A stretch of 64,000 bases of DNA from Nomia melanderi (Eukaryota; Arthropoda; Insecta; Hymenoptera; Halictidae), in NCBI RefSeq assembly GCF_051020985.1, contig NC_135001.1, forward strand, positions 21,383,896 to 21,447,895, in the 5' to 3' direction. The position numbers and the translations under genes were made by a program. The notes beneath the pieces were generated by a model that saw only the letters and a list, made by a program, of their open reading frames with translations, searched no databases and was not told where the DNA came from. Position 1 is the stretch's first letter. Each line of letters starts with the position of its first letter. Positions 12,243-25,700 of this stretch are shown piece after piece.

Positions 12243-13225
12243 CCTCAACTCGAACAAAGATTGATTATTCAACGGCGAATCAGACTATCGACCGTATCGC
12301 TTTCTTCCCCTATTTTTCTTTCGCTTCGTGTAAATAGTTTACAAGAGGGTACGATCGGGGCCGATAATAGATTCTCTCTTTTTTCCTTCCTCTTTTCACG
12401 GATAGACAGATCGACAGATTTCAGAATATAACGGTACGCAAGCGTTCGTGATCACCTTTCGCTCGGTCGACGATGAACAGCTCAAACGACCAGCTTCCCG
12501 TAACTCCTCCGACCAACCCTCAAACCCCCTCGTTACGATCCCTGTTTTCCCTGAATCTGCTTCCACTCGTCGATCGCGAGATGCTCGCTTCGCGGATCGT
12601 GCTTCTTCTTTGATCGCTCTTTGGTAACATGCTCGCGCGAGCTCCGCCGTCGCGGCATCTCGCGATTGTCACGGATCGGCAAAGAAATCTACGGTGATAA
12701 GACTCGTGCGCGCTTCCGCGGCGCTCGAATGGGAATGTCTCGAGAAAATGCGGAAAAGGAAACAGCGGAGACAGAGAGATAAAGATAGAAGCGTAGGAAG
12801 AGAGAGAGGGACAGCGAGAAAGGGAGAGAGAAACAAGTTAGAACAAGCGAAACCGGCCGGGAAGAGGAGAACAGAGGGAACCGTGTAATCGCGGACAATC
12901 GGTTGCAAGGGACGTTGATCCTTTGTCGGTAACGATTGATCGAGTTCACCAGGTGATAATCTCATTTGTGCGATGCTTTAGATCCTCCCTGGTATTCTGT
13001 CGAGGGAATACGGTCGGATCCGAGGAAAGCTGATTATCTTTACACGTCGAGATCGGATCGTTGTACTCTCTTGCGTTCTCTTCTCGTTGATTGTCGTGTT
13101 TCGCGTCCCGAGACCGCGCGACCACCCGACTTCTCGTCTCTTCTCTTCTCTTCGCCGCACGCCGGTACGCAATGATAACGGCGCTGAGAGTGATGGTCGT
13201 CGAATCAACGACGAACGGAAAGGGA

Positions 13226-13261
13226 AACGAACGAACGAACGAACGAACGAACGAACGAACA
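13226..13261. repeat. AACG tetranucleotide microsatellite
   Basis: About eight to nine AACG units, about 360 bp beyond the CASK stop. Confidence 0.95.
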
Positions 13262-13617
13262 AACTGACGAATAAACGAAGAAACAAAGCTCGCAAACACA
13301 CGGCCAAACTCGCGCCCTCAGCGAATCACACGGTCGGCGCAGATGTCGGTCGAAGGATCGACGGTGAAACGATTATCGTCGTTCGTTCGATTGGTCCGAC
13401 GAGTACGTACGCGCTTGTCTGTCCCGTTGTTGGCGGCGATATTCGGCGAACACACCCGCGTGCAGCCGAACGTTACCGTGCTCGCCGTGGTGCGATCGCG
13501 GCGATTATTGGACCGGTCGTTCGGTGGATCGCGATCCGACGATCATAGCTTCACGTTCGACGAGCCGTTGCAGTCCGCGCTGGTGATTTGTTAACGTATC
13601 GGCCTGACGGTCCGTTG

Positions 13618-13797
13618 TCAGTAGACCCAGGACACGGGCACCCACTGCGGTGTCGTGTGGACCCGCTCGATCGCCGCCTCCAGCTGCGCGATCGTCTCCT
13701 CGATGTCGTTGTTCACGATGGTCAGGTCGAAGAAGTGACCGTACGCCTGCTTCAGCGAGTCCGATTCTTTCGCGAGTCTCTCCAGGCTGCCGTCGCA
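13618..13797 (-). CDS. CASK: CASK terminal coding exon and stop
   Basis: The exon has 180 nt: 59 residues and a TGA at 13620-13618. It encodes CDGSLERLAKESDSLKQAYG, HFFDLTIVNND and the invariant C-terminus PQWVPVSWVY. The acceptor is TTGTTCAG at 13798. The PQWVPVSWVY end is diagnostic of CASK-type MAGUKs and fixes the end of the reading frame. Confidence 0.97.
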   Translation of the reverse strand, partial: CDGSLERLAKESDSLKQAYGHFFDLTIVNNDIEETIAQLEAAIERVHTTPQWVPVSWVY

Positions 13798-16700
13798 CTG
13801 AACAATTTACAACGATATCAGTCTTGTTTATTACAAATCGGAGATTATCGATATAAATACGGATTTATAAATATTACTGTAGATAATTAGATGTGATTGT
13901 TGTTTATCGAGTTATTTTATGGTTGGTGTTACTAAGAACTGAAACTTCGATTGACTTGTTTTTGCATATTATGACATCGACTTTAGTCATTTCTCAGAGA
14001 AGCTGTCATTTTAACCCTTAGCGCTCCAGATGGTTTTGTAATTTATCAGCAACTGCGACTAATTTTTATGGTATCTCCAGTGAAAATGAAAAATGCTATA
14101 ACATTCCTTCGATCTTTTATTTTCGTTCTCAGCAAGAAATTTGGAGGTATGGAAAATCGAATAATTTTAGAACTATTTTATTTCGATGTTCCATGTGTTG
14201 ATGCATTATATAAAAATTTAATATTGAATCCTAAATTTTATCGTTTTCATGGGTCAAATCAAATGGCGACTGAAAGCCTCTCGAGTGCAAAGGGTTAAAT
14301 GCTATCTTCAAATGAAATTTCCACCTGAAGTGGAAAATTTTCTCGTATTTCTTACAAATTGTCGACAGTAAAATATTACACGAGCTCAGTAACTGAAGTA
14401 AATAGTACGCCAAGGGGTTAAACAACTTTAGTTAGTCTAATGTTCCGTGTACTTCGTTAAACAGGGAATTTCTGGTTAAGTGGAAGTGCCGAAGGTTAGT
14501 AATCTCGTCAAATGGTCGATTAATCGTTTAACCGGGCTAACCCCGTGGCGATAGTTAAGCTTCATACCCGGAAGGTTACCGTTCCGGCATTTACTTACGT
14601 CGGCCATGTTCTGGAACACCGGGGCAGCGATGAAGACAACGTAAGGCGCGAATTCCGCCGTGCGTAACACTTTCAAGGCTTGCGGCTCGACGTCCAATAT
14701 GGCCACCCTCCCTTCTTCGTGAATTTTACGGATCGTCTCGAGCTTCGTTCCGTACATGGCGTCTTCGTGTGTGCCTACGCAGAAATGTACGTTCAGTGAA
14801 GAGAGTTCTCAATGAAACGTCACTTGATCCTTTCATTTACCGTATTCGAGGTATTCGTTGGCCTCTATGTCGGCCATCATCTCGTCGTGAGATACGAAAT
14901 AATAATTGCGACCGTTCTCCTCGTCGTTCCGCGGAGGCCTCGTTGTATCTGAAACACAATATTTCCCTATTGTTGTCGATCGATTGCCGTGCTCGTTAAT
15001 TTGAGAAAACCCCCGGGAAATTAACGCGAATGAACAATTCAATGCGCACGATAGATCGTACCGATGAAATTCGGAAAAGATTTAGTCGAGTCGCTTAAAC
15101 GCCAATGCAGGTAAGTCGACTTTTTTATGTTTCCTGATTTTTGTCAATTTTAATGGAATGAATATTTTAGTTATTCGAGGATTTACTCGTTTGTTTGTTT
15201 TCTCTAGGTTAGAAACCCCTTTTCATAGCTTCCGAATATGCAGTATAATAATTTCAGAAGCCGAAACATTAATTTTCACAATGTTTGGTTTCCGAGCGTC
15301 TCAATTATAGATCAAAGATAAATATAATCTATTGTTCGTATAAAATATTTTTCTTGCTAACTATTGGTAACTTGTTCGTATAAAATATTTTTCTTGCTAA
15401 CTACAGTTACAAAATTTACAAAAAAGAAACAAGTAGAAGCATGATATGTCTTACTCACGTGGAATAGGATAGGCGTATTTGTCGGGATGTTTAGCAATAA
15501 TTGTATTTTTTATGTGCCGACGACCAACACCATGGGCTCCTAATAAGACTAGTGTTTTTCGCTGGAACGCAGGATCTGTCGAGAAAGATTGTAAACATTT
15601 TAGGAACAAACGATAATCAACCTAATCGTACAAGAAACTTATGCTACACTAATTAGACTGTTTCCGAAATGATTACAGAAAAAAAAGAATGTTGAACTTA
15701 CAGGGCAGCTTAACGACCTCCTCGTAGGTGACTAGATCCAGCGGGTCAAACACTGCGTTGTGTTTTGCGAGATACTTATCCTTGTATTGCTTCTTTTTTC
15801 GGCCAAATATTGAGCAATTCACTGGAAACGCGAAGAATCAATTAATCTCACATTCAGACGAACGAAAACTGTCGAGACCCGCTGGAAAATATTCTCCGAT
15901 AGAATAGATTCCGGCCCCCTTTGTACGCGCTTTAAATCTTCTGCAGAGTTCGCCGTTTATGCTGCATTACAGAACAACATAACTAATAAACAAACCAACA
16001 AATAACTCTTTGAGATCGTATCTCGTTCGTGAACTTTATCGGATCAATATTCATTTTTATTCCTCGAGGAACTAAGAAATGAAGTTGAATGTACAGTTTA
16101 ACATCAGTATCGGTCCGAATGATTCACGTTTTCTTTGGAATATTTATAGTGCAATACACGATATCTTTAATCGAGTGTAGCAGAATTAACGAGGTAATCG
16201 TTGCGCTTCAGAGGACTGAAGTTTATTTACAGGAATATTCAACTGTAAAGAGAACAAGGTATGCAAGCTGTTTTATAACATGGGAAAAATATCGAAAGAA
16301 TGGATCGATTCTTTGCTGTAGAAGTTCAAACGGCTTCTCGATTGTTTGGCCGACTCTGTCGTACATTGTATTTTGCCATTATACAGCACAGGACCAATAA
16401 ATATTAGACAAACATTAAACAATCGATGAAACCACGTGGACAAACACTTGCCCGATAAGATAAGCTTCAAATCCATTCTTATTTTTCCACGAACTAACAC
16501 GTTAACTACCATAGAAATTTCCAATCGCCGATGCTACTGAATCTATAATTTTGCATACACCGTAAACGAATAATCCAGGATTGTCTGAACGGTGAGAATT
16601 TCGTAGCACCGTAGGAGAATAATCGTCTCGTCTGACAGTAAACGTGTTACACAACCTGCGTATAATCAGAAAAGTCGATTAGAGTAGGCAAAGAATACAT

Positions 16701-19700
16701 TTTCGAGGATAGAAATTATTCCGTGAACATGTACAGATGAAAATAAAACAGAAGAAGTACAATACAGTTATCTGTATATTAATTACTATGACATTCATAA
16801 ACGCACGTTCCTTTAAATTCGATCAAAGTGTGACGTATGGTAGGCTTGTATTTCAAACACTCAGCAGTCGCTATGCTAGTCGGCATCCTCCTCGAAAGGT
16901 TCGTAACAGTTAGCATTTGTACGCGCAAAATAGAAGAGCTACTTCGTAGTATGTCGATCACCGTGTAAGCAGTATTCTTGTTCTAAATGGTAAAAGAGAT
17001 TTCATTCAGTCAGCCAGTTTACATAGAAGCCATAACCATAAGGAGGGAAGTGGGATTCCCACTGTGAGATGGGCGTTCCAGCAGGTCACAAGATAAAAGA
17101 AGAGGACTACCGGGTAGTCTAATGCGTAGACCTTGAAAACTGGTGTCGCGATCAGAGCACGATCGTGACGTCTTTGAACGATTTTCCGTTTATAACGAGA
17201 ACCGATTTCACATTTCGATCCAGTTCACATGGGACAAACTTTTAGGAAAACGGAAAGTGAGATACGAATTACTATTCAGACGATCATTGTTCTTTTCAGT
17301 TAAATGACTTATTTCACTTATCACGTGAACTCGCTCTAATAAAGAATAATTTTTCGGAAAGCAGAAAGTGAAATATAAATTACTATTCAGACGATCATTG
17401 TTCTTTTCAGTTAAATGACTTATTTCACTTATCACGTGAACTCTCGCTAATAAAGAATAATTTAACAATTTAATTTAACACGTTGAACGCCGCACGATTT
17501 CATAGAGCAGAATACATAAATTGGAGAAAATACAATATTAAATCATTTGACTGAATTGGATTATTATTATTATACGTCCATCGAACTTAATGCCACTGCA
17601 ATGGATAGCATTATTTATAGTATAGAAATGTTTGTGAATGATCATGGTTTAATTGAGTGAATTATAGTACTTCGATTTGCTTGGGGGTCGCCGGCGACCC
17701 CCATGGCATTCAACGTGTTAATTTAATTTAATTTAACGCGCTGGTTAAATCTAATCTTCCGTTTATATTCTTGTCATTTGGGAATGCATCGACTGTTTAT
17801 AACAGTGATTCCAAACGCTTACAATTGAAAATGTTCCTTATAGATGAACAAATATTTACAGATTCGATATTCCAGGTGAAATTTGTACGCTCGATCGGAG
17901 GTTATCGTTCAAATTTTCGTCACGATGGTGCTGTGATGATGTGCTTGCGAGTGGAATCGTGTGAAACAAGCGTAAGTGCATGAAACGTAGCGAGAGCATG
18001 CATCGAAGCACGCCGCGAGAAAACATGTTTTGTGTCGCGAAGAGTATCCTGCTGTACACAGTACAAATTAAGCAAAGAAATTCTACCGCTTCGTCAAGGT
18101 TCGTGGATATCAAGTGTTTCCTCGTTAGGCTACGAAATAGTGTATCCTGAGAATTGGCAACAGAATTGTTTCTTATTTTCAACGGTTGTGATCCTGATTA
18201 CCTTTTCCTATATTCTTTAATATGCGAGAATATTATCAAAGAAACTCGTGAAAAACAAAACCGACTGAAATGGACGATTGCTTGGGAAAACGAGTAGATT
18301 CATTATGTTCTTTGATAAAATATGGGCACAACTTCATGGAAGGTATAATCCGAATGTATAATTGTAAAATTACAAAAGGGTTGTTAATATAGAAAATTTT
18401 CCATAGGAAGTTTGCAATTAACAATTGGTATATTTTTCTTTTATACGCTGATACATTGAAAGGGGTATGAACGAAATAAAAAATGGCTCGTTGAAATTGT
18501 ACCCACGTACTGTGAATCGATTTGCGCTTTAATGTAATCAACTACTGGATGAGAATGCTCGCCAATCGTTTCATTGGCAATTAGCAGAATATTTCACCAA
18601 CACGACTGTCAAATCTATGGGGATCTCTAATATCATAGGACACTAATGTTACCAAGGTATGTACACTGTCTAGTAATGTAAATTCTAGTTTAGTGTGGAA
18701 ATTATACCGTAACTCCGACTCGTACTAATCGTAACTGTGAAATCCGGGAAACCTCGTTCTATGCGGTGTGTTATATGTAAGAAGCCAATATTTGCGCGGA
18801 ATGATCGACAAGAAACAATACAATGACACCCCCACAGTTGTACGCAATTCTAGAACAGCGGCGAGCGTTTTATAGGTCTAACCGATTTCCAGGCACTTCG
18901 AATTATCATCTGCACATTATTATGCAAAAATTCTTATCAATGATAATTACGTAGAATATACAGAGAGGTCTGTAAGAATCGTCAAATATTTTTATCGAAG
19001 AAATTTTTGTAAGATTAATACGTTTGAATCACTTAATGTTTCGATTTCGACCTTAACAGCAAAGTTTTATGAATAAATTTGAAACAATTTGGTAACGATG
19101 AACTTTCATTTGTGATTGATCGGAGACATTCTGTATATAAGCACTTTTCCCTCGTTAAAGTCGCGTGGGTTGGGAGATTAACACTAGAATTACCGAGCAT
19201 TTAGTACGATTAATACGCAATTCCCATAAAAATTGTAACAATAAATTATTTTCAGTTTCTTCAGACATTCATTATAGTATTCAAATGAAACTATTTATTT
19301 TGAAAATCGTTTCGAATATTCAATGCTTCGAAGATATCAATAATTGCTGAACAAACAAATCGAAACCATTTTGACTGTTATAGTAGTTCTAGTGTTAACA
19401 TCGACGAGGAGGCGAAGAATTCTTTAACGAAGCTTCGATATTACTGCAGTAATTAGTCTTCATAAATTTTCCAAAGATTTTTTGTCAATTTAAAAAAATT
19501 ATTCTCCACGAAGTGGAATTATTTTGCAGAGGATTTCAATCAATCGAAATTTTTTACCCAAAAGAAAGCATTGACAAGACAATAATAGAACAAGCAACAT
19601 TGCGACCTTTTCTCGTTACCACTCCAATCTTTAACCCTTTGAACTCTGTAGGCTCCAATATTGCACCAGTTATAATATTCAATATTTTACTGAATTAAAG

Positions 19701-22700
19701 AATCTACCCTAATATTATTAGATTTTTATTAAAAGATCGAAGGTATGTTATAGCATTTTTCATTTTCACTAGAGATACCATAAAAATTGCAGTTGCTGAC
19801 AGATTACAAAACCATCTGTAGCGCTAAGGGTTAAAACCCAAGAATAATGAAGACACAAACGCGACGCTAAAAGGTTCGCCGAAGCGCGACATTAACGAGG
19901 GAAAACCGTACTCCCGAAAATATCGGAACATCTCTGAACGAGTAATTATAATAATTATAAATCCGAGACGCGTACAATTCTAGGGAAGCGTCAGTGCATT
20001 CGAAACGTCTTATGCCAAGTCCAGGTGATTCGTGACGATGAAGTGCATTGAATGATTTCACGCTGCTGGAATGTCTTTGGTTTGTCGTATGCTCATTATC
20101 GTGAAATCGCCGGTAATTCGATTTAATTGGTCGATCGATTTTTGTCTCGGTTGACTCACAATTCTCGCGTTTTTTCTTTTAGTTTGTTCCATTTTTTTTT
20201 ATCTGTTTTTCTTTTTCTTTTCAAATGATTGTAATGGCACCAAGTCGTTCCTGTATTACATAGTTTCTACTAGTAAAGCGTTCCTCGGAACTCCCGTCAA
20301 ATCAATGCGTGCATTGGAAGCACGGAACGAGTATATTTTGTTACTTCATGCGGACTACACGGTTCTACGTGACTCTACGCACTGTATACCTGAAGGCAGA
20401 GTCATACCTGTCGAACCGTCGCAGCCTTCGGTGTGAGAAGAACATCCTCCTTCTCCTTCAGCATCTAGCCCCGCACAACACACAACAACAAGTGTATCAC
20501 TGCAGCTAATTATTCAATCCTCGGGCTAACGTACTGTTTCTTTTTTATTTTTTTTTCTTTTGCTACGTTCGAACGCTACGTCTCCGTGCTCGCGCGAAAC
20601 GCGATACCATTCTCTATGTCTTAATCTTAACAGCGACTTTTCACTAAGAATTTCTAATCACAGAAACATGTATTCTTCCTTTTGAAGTCTCTCATTACGT
20701 ACGATATGTGGTTATCGATCGTCGATGACTATTGGGCATGACAGGACCGTCGACGTGAGATTTTGTGATTGGAGAACTGAATAGGGAAACGAACTGGTAA
20801 CTGGTGTTAACTTATATTGGGAAACCTGCATTGGTTCCAGAATATAGGTGTCTTTTGACATTTTCTTGTTAAAAATAGATCACTGTACACTACAGGCTAC
20901 AGGTTACGCTAAAACTACCAGACGTCAAATGACTCATGCCTGATGTCTTTTCGCAATTATTAGAAAGACAAATGTTCCTCTGAGAAATTATTAAAAGAAT
21001 TCATTTAGCACTACGCAAATTGAATGGTAAATCGATTAAAGTCTGAATTTTGCAATTATTAGAAAGACAAATGTTTCTCTGAGAAGTTATTAAAAGAATT
21101 CATTTAGCTTACGCAAATTGAATCAATTAAAGTCTGAACAGATGCACTCTTGGGGTTTCTATAGCGAAATTTTCAAAAGTCAATTGAAGAGCTTGGTAGC
21201 TTTAGTGTTAAGGATGTTATTTTTAATTTCATAGTTAATTATATGAATAGTTTCAATTATACTACGGTTGTTCAATAATTATTAACAGAAGTTCATTTTC
21301 CGACGTTGAATCTGTAAAATCTCGCTACCGTAGTCGGTAGTGTAATTTCGTACAAGAAATTTCACCTCGATGAGCAAAGAACAGGAACAAATTGTTACAC
21401 GAATATGGTTTCACGGGATACTACGTGCAGACAGGAAGTCGAATCGATTTTCAATCGAGACTTCATTACTGCGTTCCCATTAATTCGTGCTGGTCCGTTT
21501 CGAGAAAAAGAGAAAACTACAGCGTCGTTCGCATGATTCTCGCGCTGCACGGTAAAAATGACTGACATCAAACGATACTACATGCTCCATTGACAACCTG
21601 GGCGCAGCTAATCACACATACATGGCATCGTGTTCACCAGCACATTCGTTTCATCACAGTGGCGAGAATAGTGGAGATAAATCGAACAATTAAACGTGAT
21701 AGGTCTGAGAATGGATCGATAAGGCAATGGTAAAAACGCGGCGTAATAACTTCATTTTCGTCTGAGTATCAGATAAAATGCGATCTGCTGGAACCTATCA
21801 TTAACCCTAAGGCTATTCGATATTCTGCTACGAATCAAAGGAAAACACTCTTGCCCGGTACACTGTCATCGTAAAGATCACCGTTAACGCTAGGTTTACG
21901 GAACGCGCCAATTTCACGCGGATTGAATTTTATACACATTATTTGCTAAATGTTTCAATCGGTTTTCGTTGATTCGATATTTCTACATCTACAATTTCTA
22001 AGATCTAAATGAACGAATACTTCCCCAGGAACAATAGAATAAACTGTACAATAAATGCCAGTAAACCTAGTGTTAATATTCCGTAGATTATTTTCAGTGG
22101 TCACAAACGCGAGTTAATTACTTCGAAACCGTATGCATTTTCACAGTAAAAATATATCCCTCTATCTCACACGTTCACTTCTCCACTTAAACATTAACCC
22201 TTTGCGATCGTACGCTCAGACTGGACATTCAATTCTATTCCAATATATACTTGAAGTCTCAACAATTTCTTTAGAATTATTTCTAATATCATAATTATGT
22301 CGTATGAAAGTCAGTTCACTGTCCAAATCTTCACAGAATAAATGATTAGTCATATTAACACTTAGCCAATCGAATGGGGACATCTCCCACTTTTCACTTA
22401 GCAACGTATTGCCTTTTATTCTCCTTATTTTTCCTTTTGTCGTTTAGCAAGTCTTGAAACGAGATTATTTGCAATTCATCAGATACGGTTCTTGCTTTTA
22501 CAAAACAAAGTTTTTAAAATTCATTGAATAAGTTCAATTGAAGATAATAGAGGAGGTTGCAGTTATAGTTCTTTTTAGTCGCCTAAGTGTCAACACTAAA
22601 ACTACCAGAGGGCCAAATGACCCTTCTTCTTGCAATTATTAGAAAAGTAACGAACGTTTCTTTGAGAAATTATTAAAAGAATTCATTCAGCATTACGCAA

Positions 22701-25700
22701 ATTGAATGGTAAATCGATTAAAGTCTGAATTTTGCAATTATTAGAAAGGTAACGAACGTTTCTTCAAAAAATTATTAAAAAAATTCATTTAACACGCAAA
22801 TTGAATTGTACCTCAATTACCGAACAGATGCACTCTTAGCGAAATTTTCAAAAATCGAAGTGCTCAGTAGTTTTAGTGTCAACAGATCATCGAACCTTAG
22901 ACGCAAACTTGGAAACCCAAGAGTACTCCGACCCGCAAAGGGTTAAACATCCTCAGAGCAGAAACCATTAAAAACCGAAGGACTTCGACGAATTTTCTAA
23001 CGTCCAATGTTCACGCAACATCCTGCAGTTCCGTGAACGCCGGAATCGGAACCACGAACAGCATCTCCGAAAGACGAAGCCTCGTTTCGGAGACCGCACA
23101 ACCGTTCCCCCCTAGAAAGAAACGTGTATCGACGACGAACGCTCCTCGCTGCTCCCTTAACGACGGCCAGGGCGCTCGAGAAAAGGGGGGAAGCTCGGGC
23201 CCGCGCGACGTTTAAGTTTTACCTTGTTCTTGTTTGTTCTTCTCCATCGCCATGTAGGCGATGCGCCGTTCCTGGAGCTCAGGCGAAGGTATCAGGCCCG
23301 CGGAACCCGCCGCGTTGTCCTTCTGCGCCTGCCACCAGTAATGGTCGTCCTTGCTGATGATCTGCAGGATGTCGCCGGTCTTGAACGCGATCCCGGCCTG
23401 CGCGCACGGGATCAGCTCGTCCTCCAGCGGGTCGTAATCGAATTGCGCCCGAACGAAAATCTGTTGGCGCAGAAAAAGCCTGTTGTAGTCGGGCCATGCA
23501 CGCCGAGCGTCTTTCTCGGATGATTCGCTAAACACAGGGTGTTCCTCGAATCGCAGTGCGATCGAGATGGATCTACACGAGAGAAGTCAGTCGGAAAGAT
23601 GAAATCGGATTTTCTTGTACTAGACTTGGAGCTCGGGAAACGTGTTGTATTGGATGATTAGCATGCGCACTCGAAGAACGTGATCGTCTCGGAATCGATA
23701 TACGAGAAAATGTTAATTTTTGATTTTCTACTCAGTTCTTTCGTGTAGAATGATTCTCTCTCGTTGTACTGTGATCTCGGGAACACCATGTATATTAGTG
23801 ACTCTGTATATATGTATCGGCGAGATGACATCAAAGAATCTTGTTACATTTGTTCGGAAAATATCGGTACGGGGACGTAAACTAAAACAAGAATGTTAAC
23901 AGTGCAGAAAATCGGTTTCGTTATGCTACTGCGATATTGCAGGTTGGAGTCGGGGATGGGTGGCGGGGCGGTGGCGGCGGAAGATTCACAATTTCTCACT
24001 CGGATCACCGGAACGATTTAGGTTAATAGAGAATCACATTAAAGATAATTACTTGTTGCCCTAAAATGTGGGCGGCACGGGCTCGTTCTATCGTGGCATC
24101 GATCGCCTATTGATGCTACTTACACCGGGGCTAGGCTAGCTATTTGGCGGATGAACTCGGTCATGGCGAATGAAGCTGAAGATGCGACGTATGTGCAAGC
24201 GTTAGGCGATAGTTACTTGCAAAGAGCCGCGTTGAAACATGCTCCTCTAACGAACGGAAACCTCGGCCTCGGTGGAAAGTCTCGATCGGAGAATGAGTAC
24301 GTTCTCGCCTCTTGTCCTTTAACCCTTTGCACTCGAGCATCAAAGATCACATGCAAATCGAAACCATTGTATTTCAACGTGTCACGTATTTGTATGAATT
24401 ATTATTAATACTTCGTACAGTATAATGTTGCAGCATCGAACCAAGTTGAAAGCGACTGACGATTGAGAAATGGCGTCTCTCGAGTGCAACGAGTTCATTG
24501 CGACAGAGATATATTTATTCGTATAATTTATATTCGATTATGAAATTCATTGAATCAATGTTCCAATTATTGTATTGCTAAATTTATCGAATTTCCGTCG
24601 TCGGTTCGAACGTCAATCAGCGATCGATGCGTAGCACGATTTCGCCGCACCGTCGAAGCACAGTCGAAACACTTTACGAAAGAGGGTAACTAGGAAAGTA
24701 GCTTCGGTTAAATTATATTAGTACAATTCCAGTTTAGTCATTTACATGTTCCTGACTTTGGCAATGTATTCCGCGAGCGGTATCGAATGAATTTGGAAGC
24801 GATCGTTCAACGCGATCGATCGTTTGGAAAGATGATCCAGAAATGCTGTGTCGCGTGCGTGATATTTGTTTGATGGAAGTAATATTCGCGTGATCATTAG
24901 ACTGCAGACGTTCCCGTGATTTACAGTCGTCGGAAATCAATTTCCGAACGGAAACTTGCTTTTCATATGTAAATATCCGAAAGACAACCGAAGCGTCCAG
25001 TCGACTGATTCCTGCTTTTCGCAATTTTTATCTCGCGTTCGCGCAACGTCGATTTACCAACGGGCAGACTAATGTAAATAATCCGCGAATATTCTGATCA
25101 ATGTAAATAATGATATTAGTTGTGTAAATTGTCCGAATCGCGCCCGAGCTTCCATCGACGCGGATTAAAGAGATGAGTATTTATTATTTATATGCCATTT
25201 CGTTTTCTTTTTTTTCTTTCTATTTTCCCCCGTGGAATATATTGCCACAGCATAACATCCTATACATCAGTTTTTCAATGGTTCCACGGGAATTTGCATT
25301 ACAAGGAGCGTACTTTTATTGTCAAACGTTTTAATACAAGCGACAGCGCGTGGAAACGGTGGATTCAGAGTTAAAGGGTCACCGATTTGCAGGGGGAGGG
25401 GGGATGATCGCAGTAAATTCCACCTTCGCATATTCGATCATTAAAGGGGAAACGTGATTGGGTCTCCGTTCGTAAAGCGTTAGCTCCGTTAGATCACACT
25501 TCGAACAATTCAGGCGAAAAGATATGCTGTGAATCGCTGGTTTCCAAACGAATCGTGTTTTTTTTCCCTCGGTTCTCGCGAGTGATCGGGTTAAAAGAGA
25601 GAGAAAGAGAGAGAGATAGATAGAGATAGATAGAGAGAGGTAGAGGACATCATTCCTGTGGTAACATACACGTTCGTACATAAATCGAATTAGATCGTTC

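Larger units (their letters stand above)
9298..13617 (-). other. Probable long CASK 3' UTR zone
   Basis: This is the stretch just downstream of the CASK stop. It holds no recognisable gene, is richer in GC and microsatellites than its flanks (AACG, GA, GC, GT, TA and ATC runs), and contains none of the TTAA-flanked elements that occur on both sides of it. Candidate minus-strand poly(A) hexamers occur at 12242-12237, 10575-10570 and 9303-9298. Neuronal insect genes often have very long 3' UTRs, so this extent is an inference. Confidence 0.45.
15822..23222 (-). other. CASK intron between SH3 and hook exons (7.4 kb)
   Basis: The intron is bounded by GTAAAA after 23223 and TTTCCAG before 15821. 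It holds a 111-bp tandem duplication and TTAA elements of families B, C, D, E, G and K. No further exon was recognised in 15.9-17.2 kb, 18.0-19.1 kb or 20.0-20.9 kb. Confidence 0.7.

Noticed and set aside
13505..13890. Plus-strand and other-frame ORFs over the last CASK exon
   Set aside because: Shadows of the true minus-strand exon, which ends in PQWVPVSWVY.
23943..23980. Strong G-quadruplex claim
   Set aside because: Only three runs of three or more G; reported as a weak feature only.
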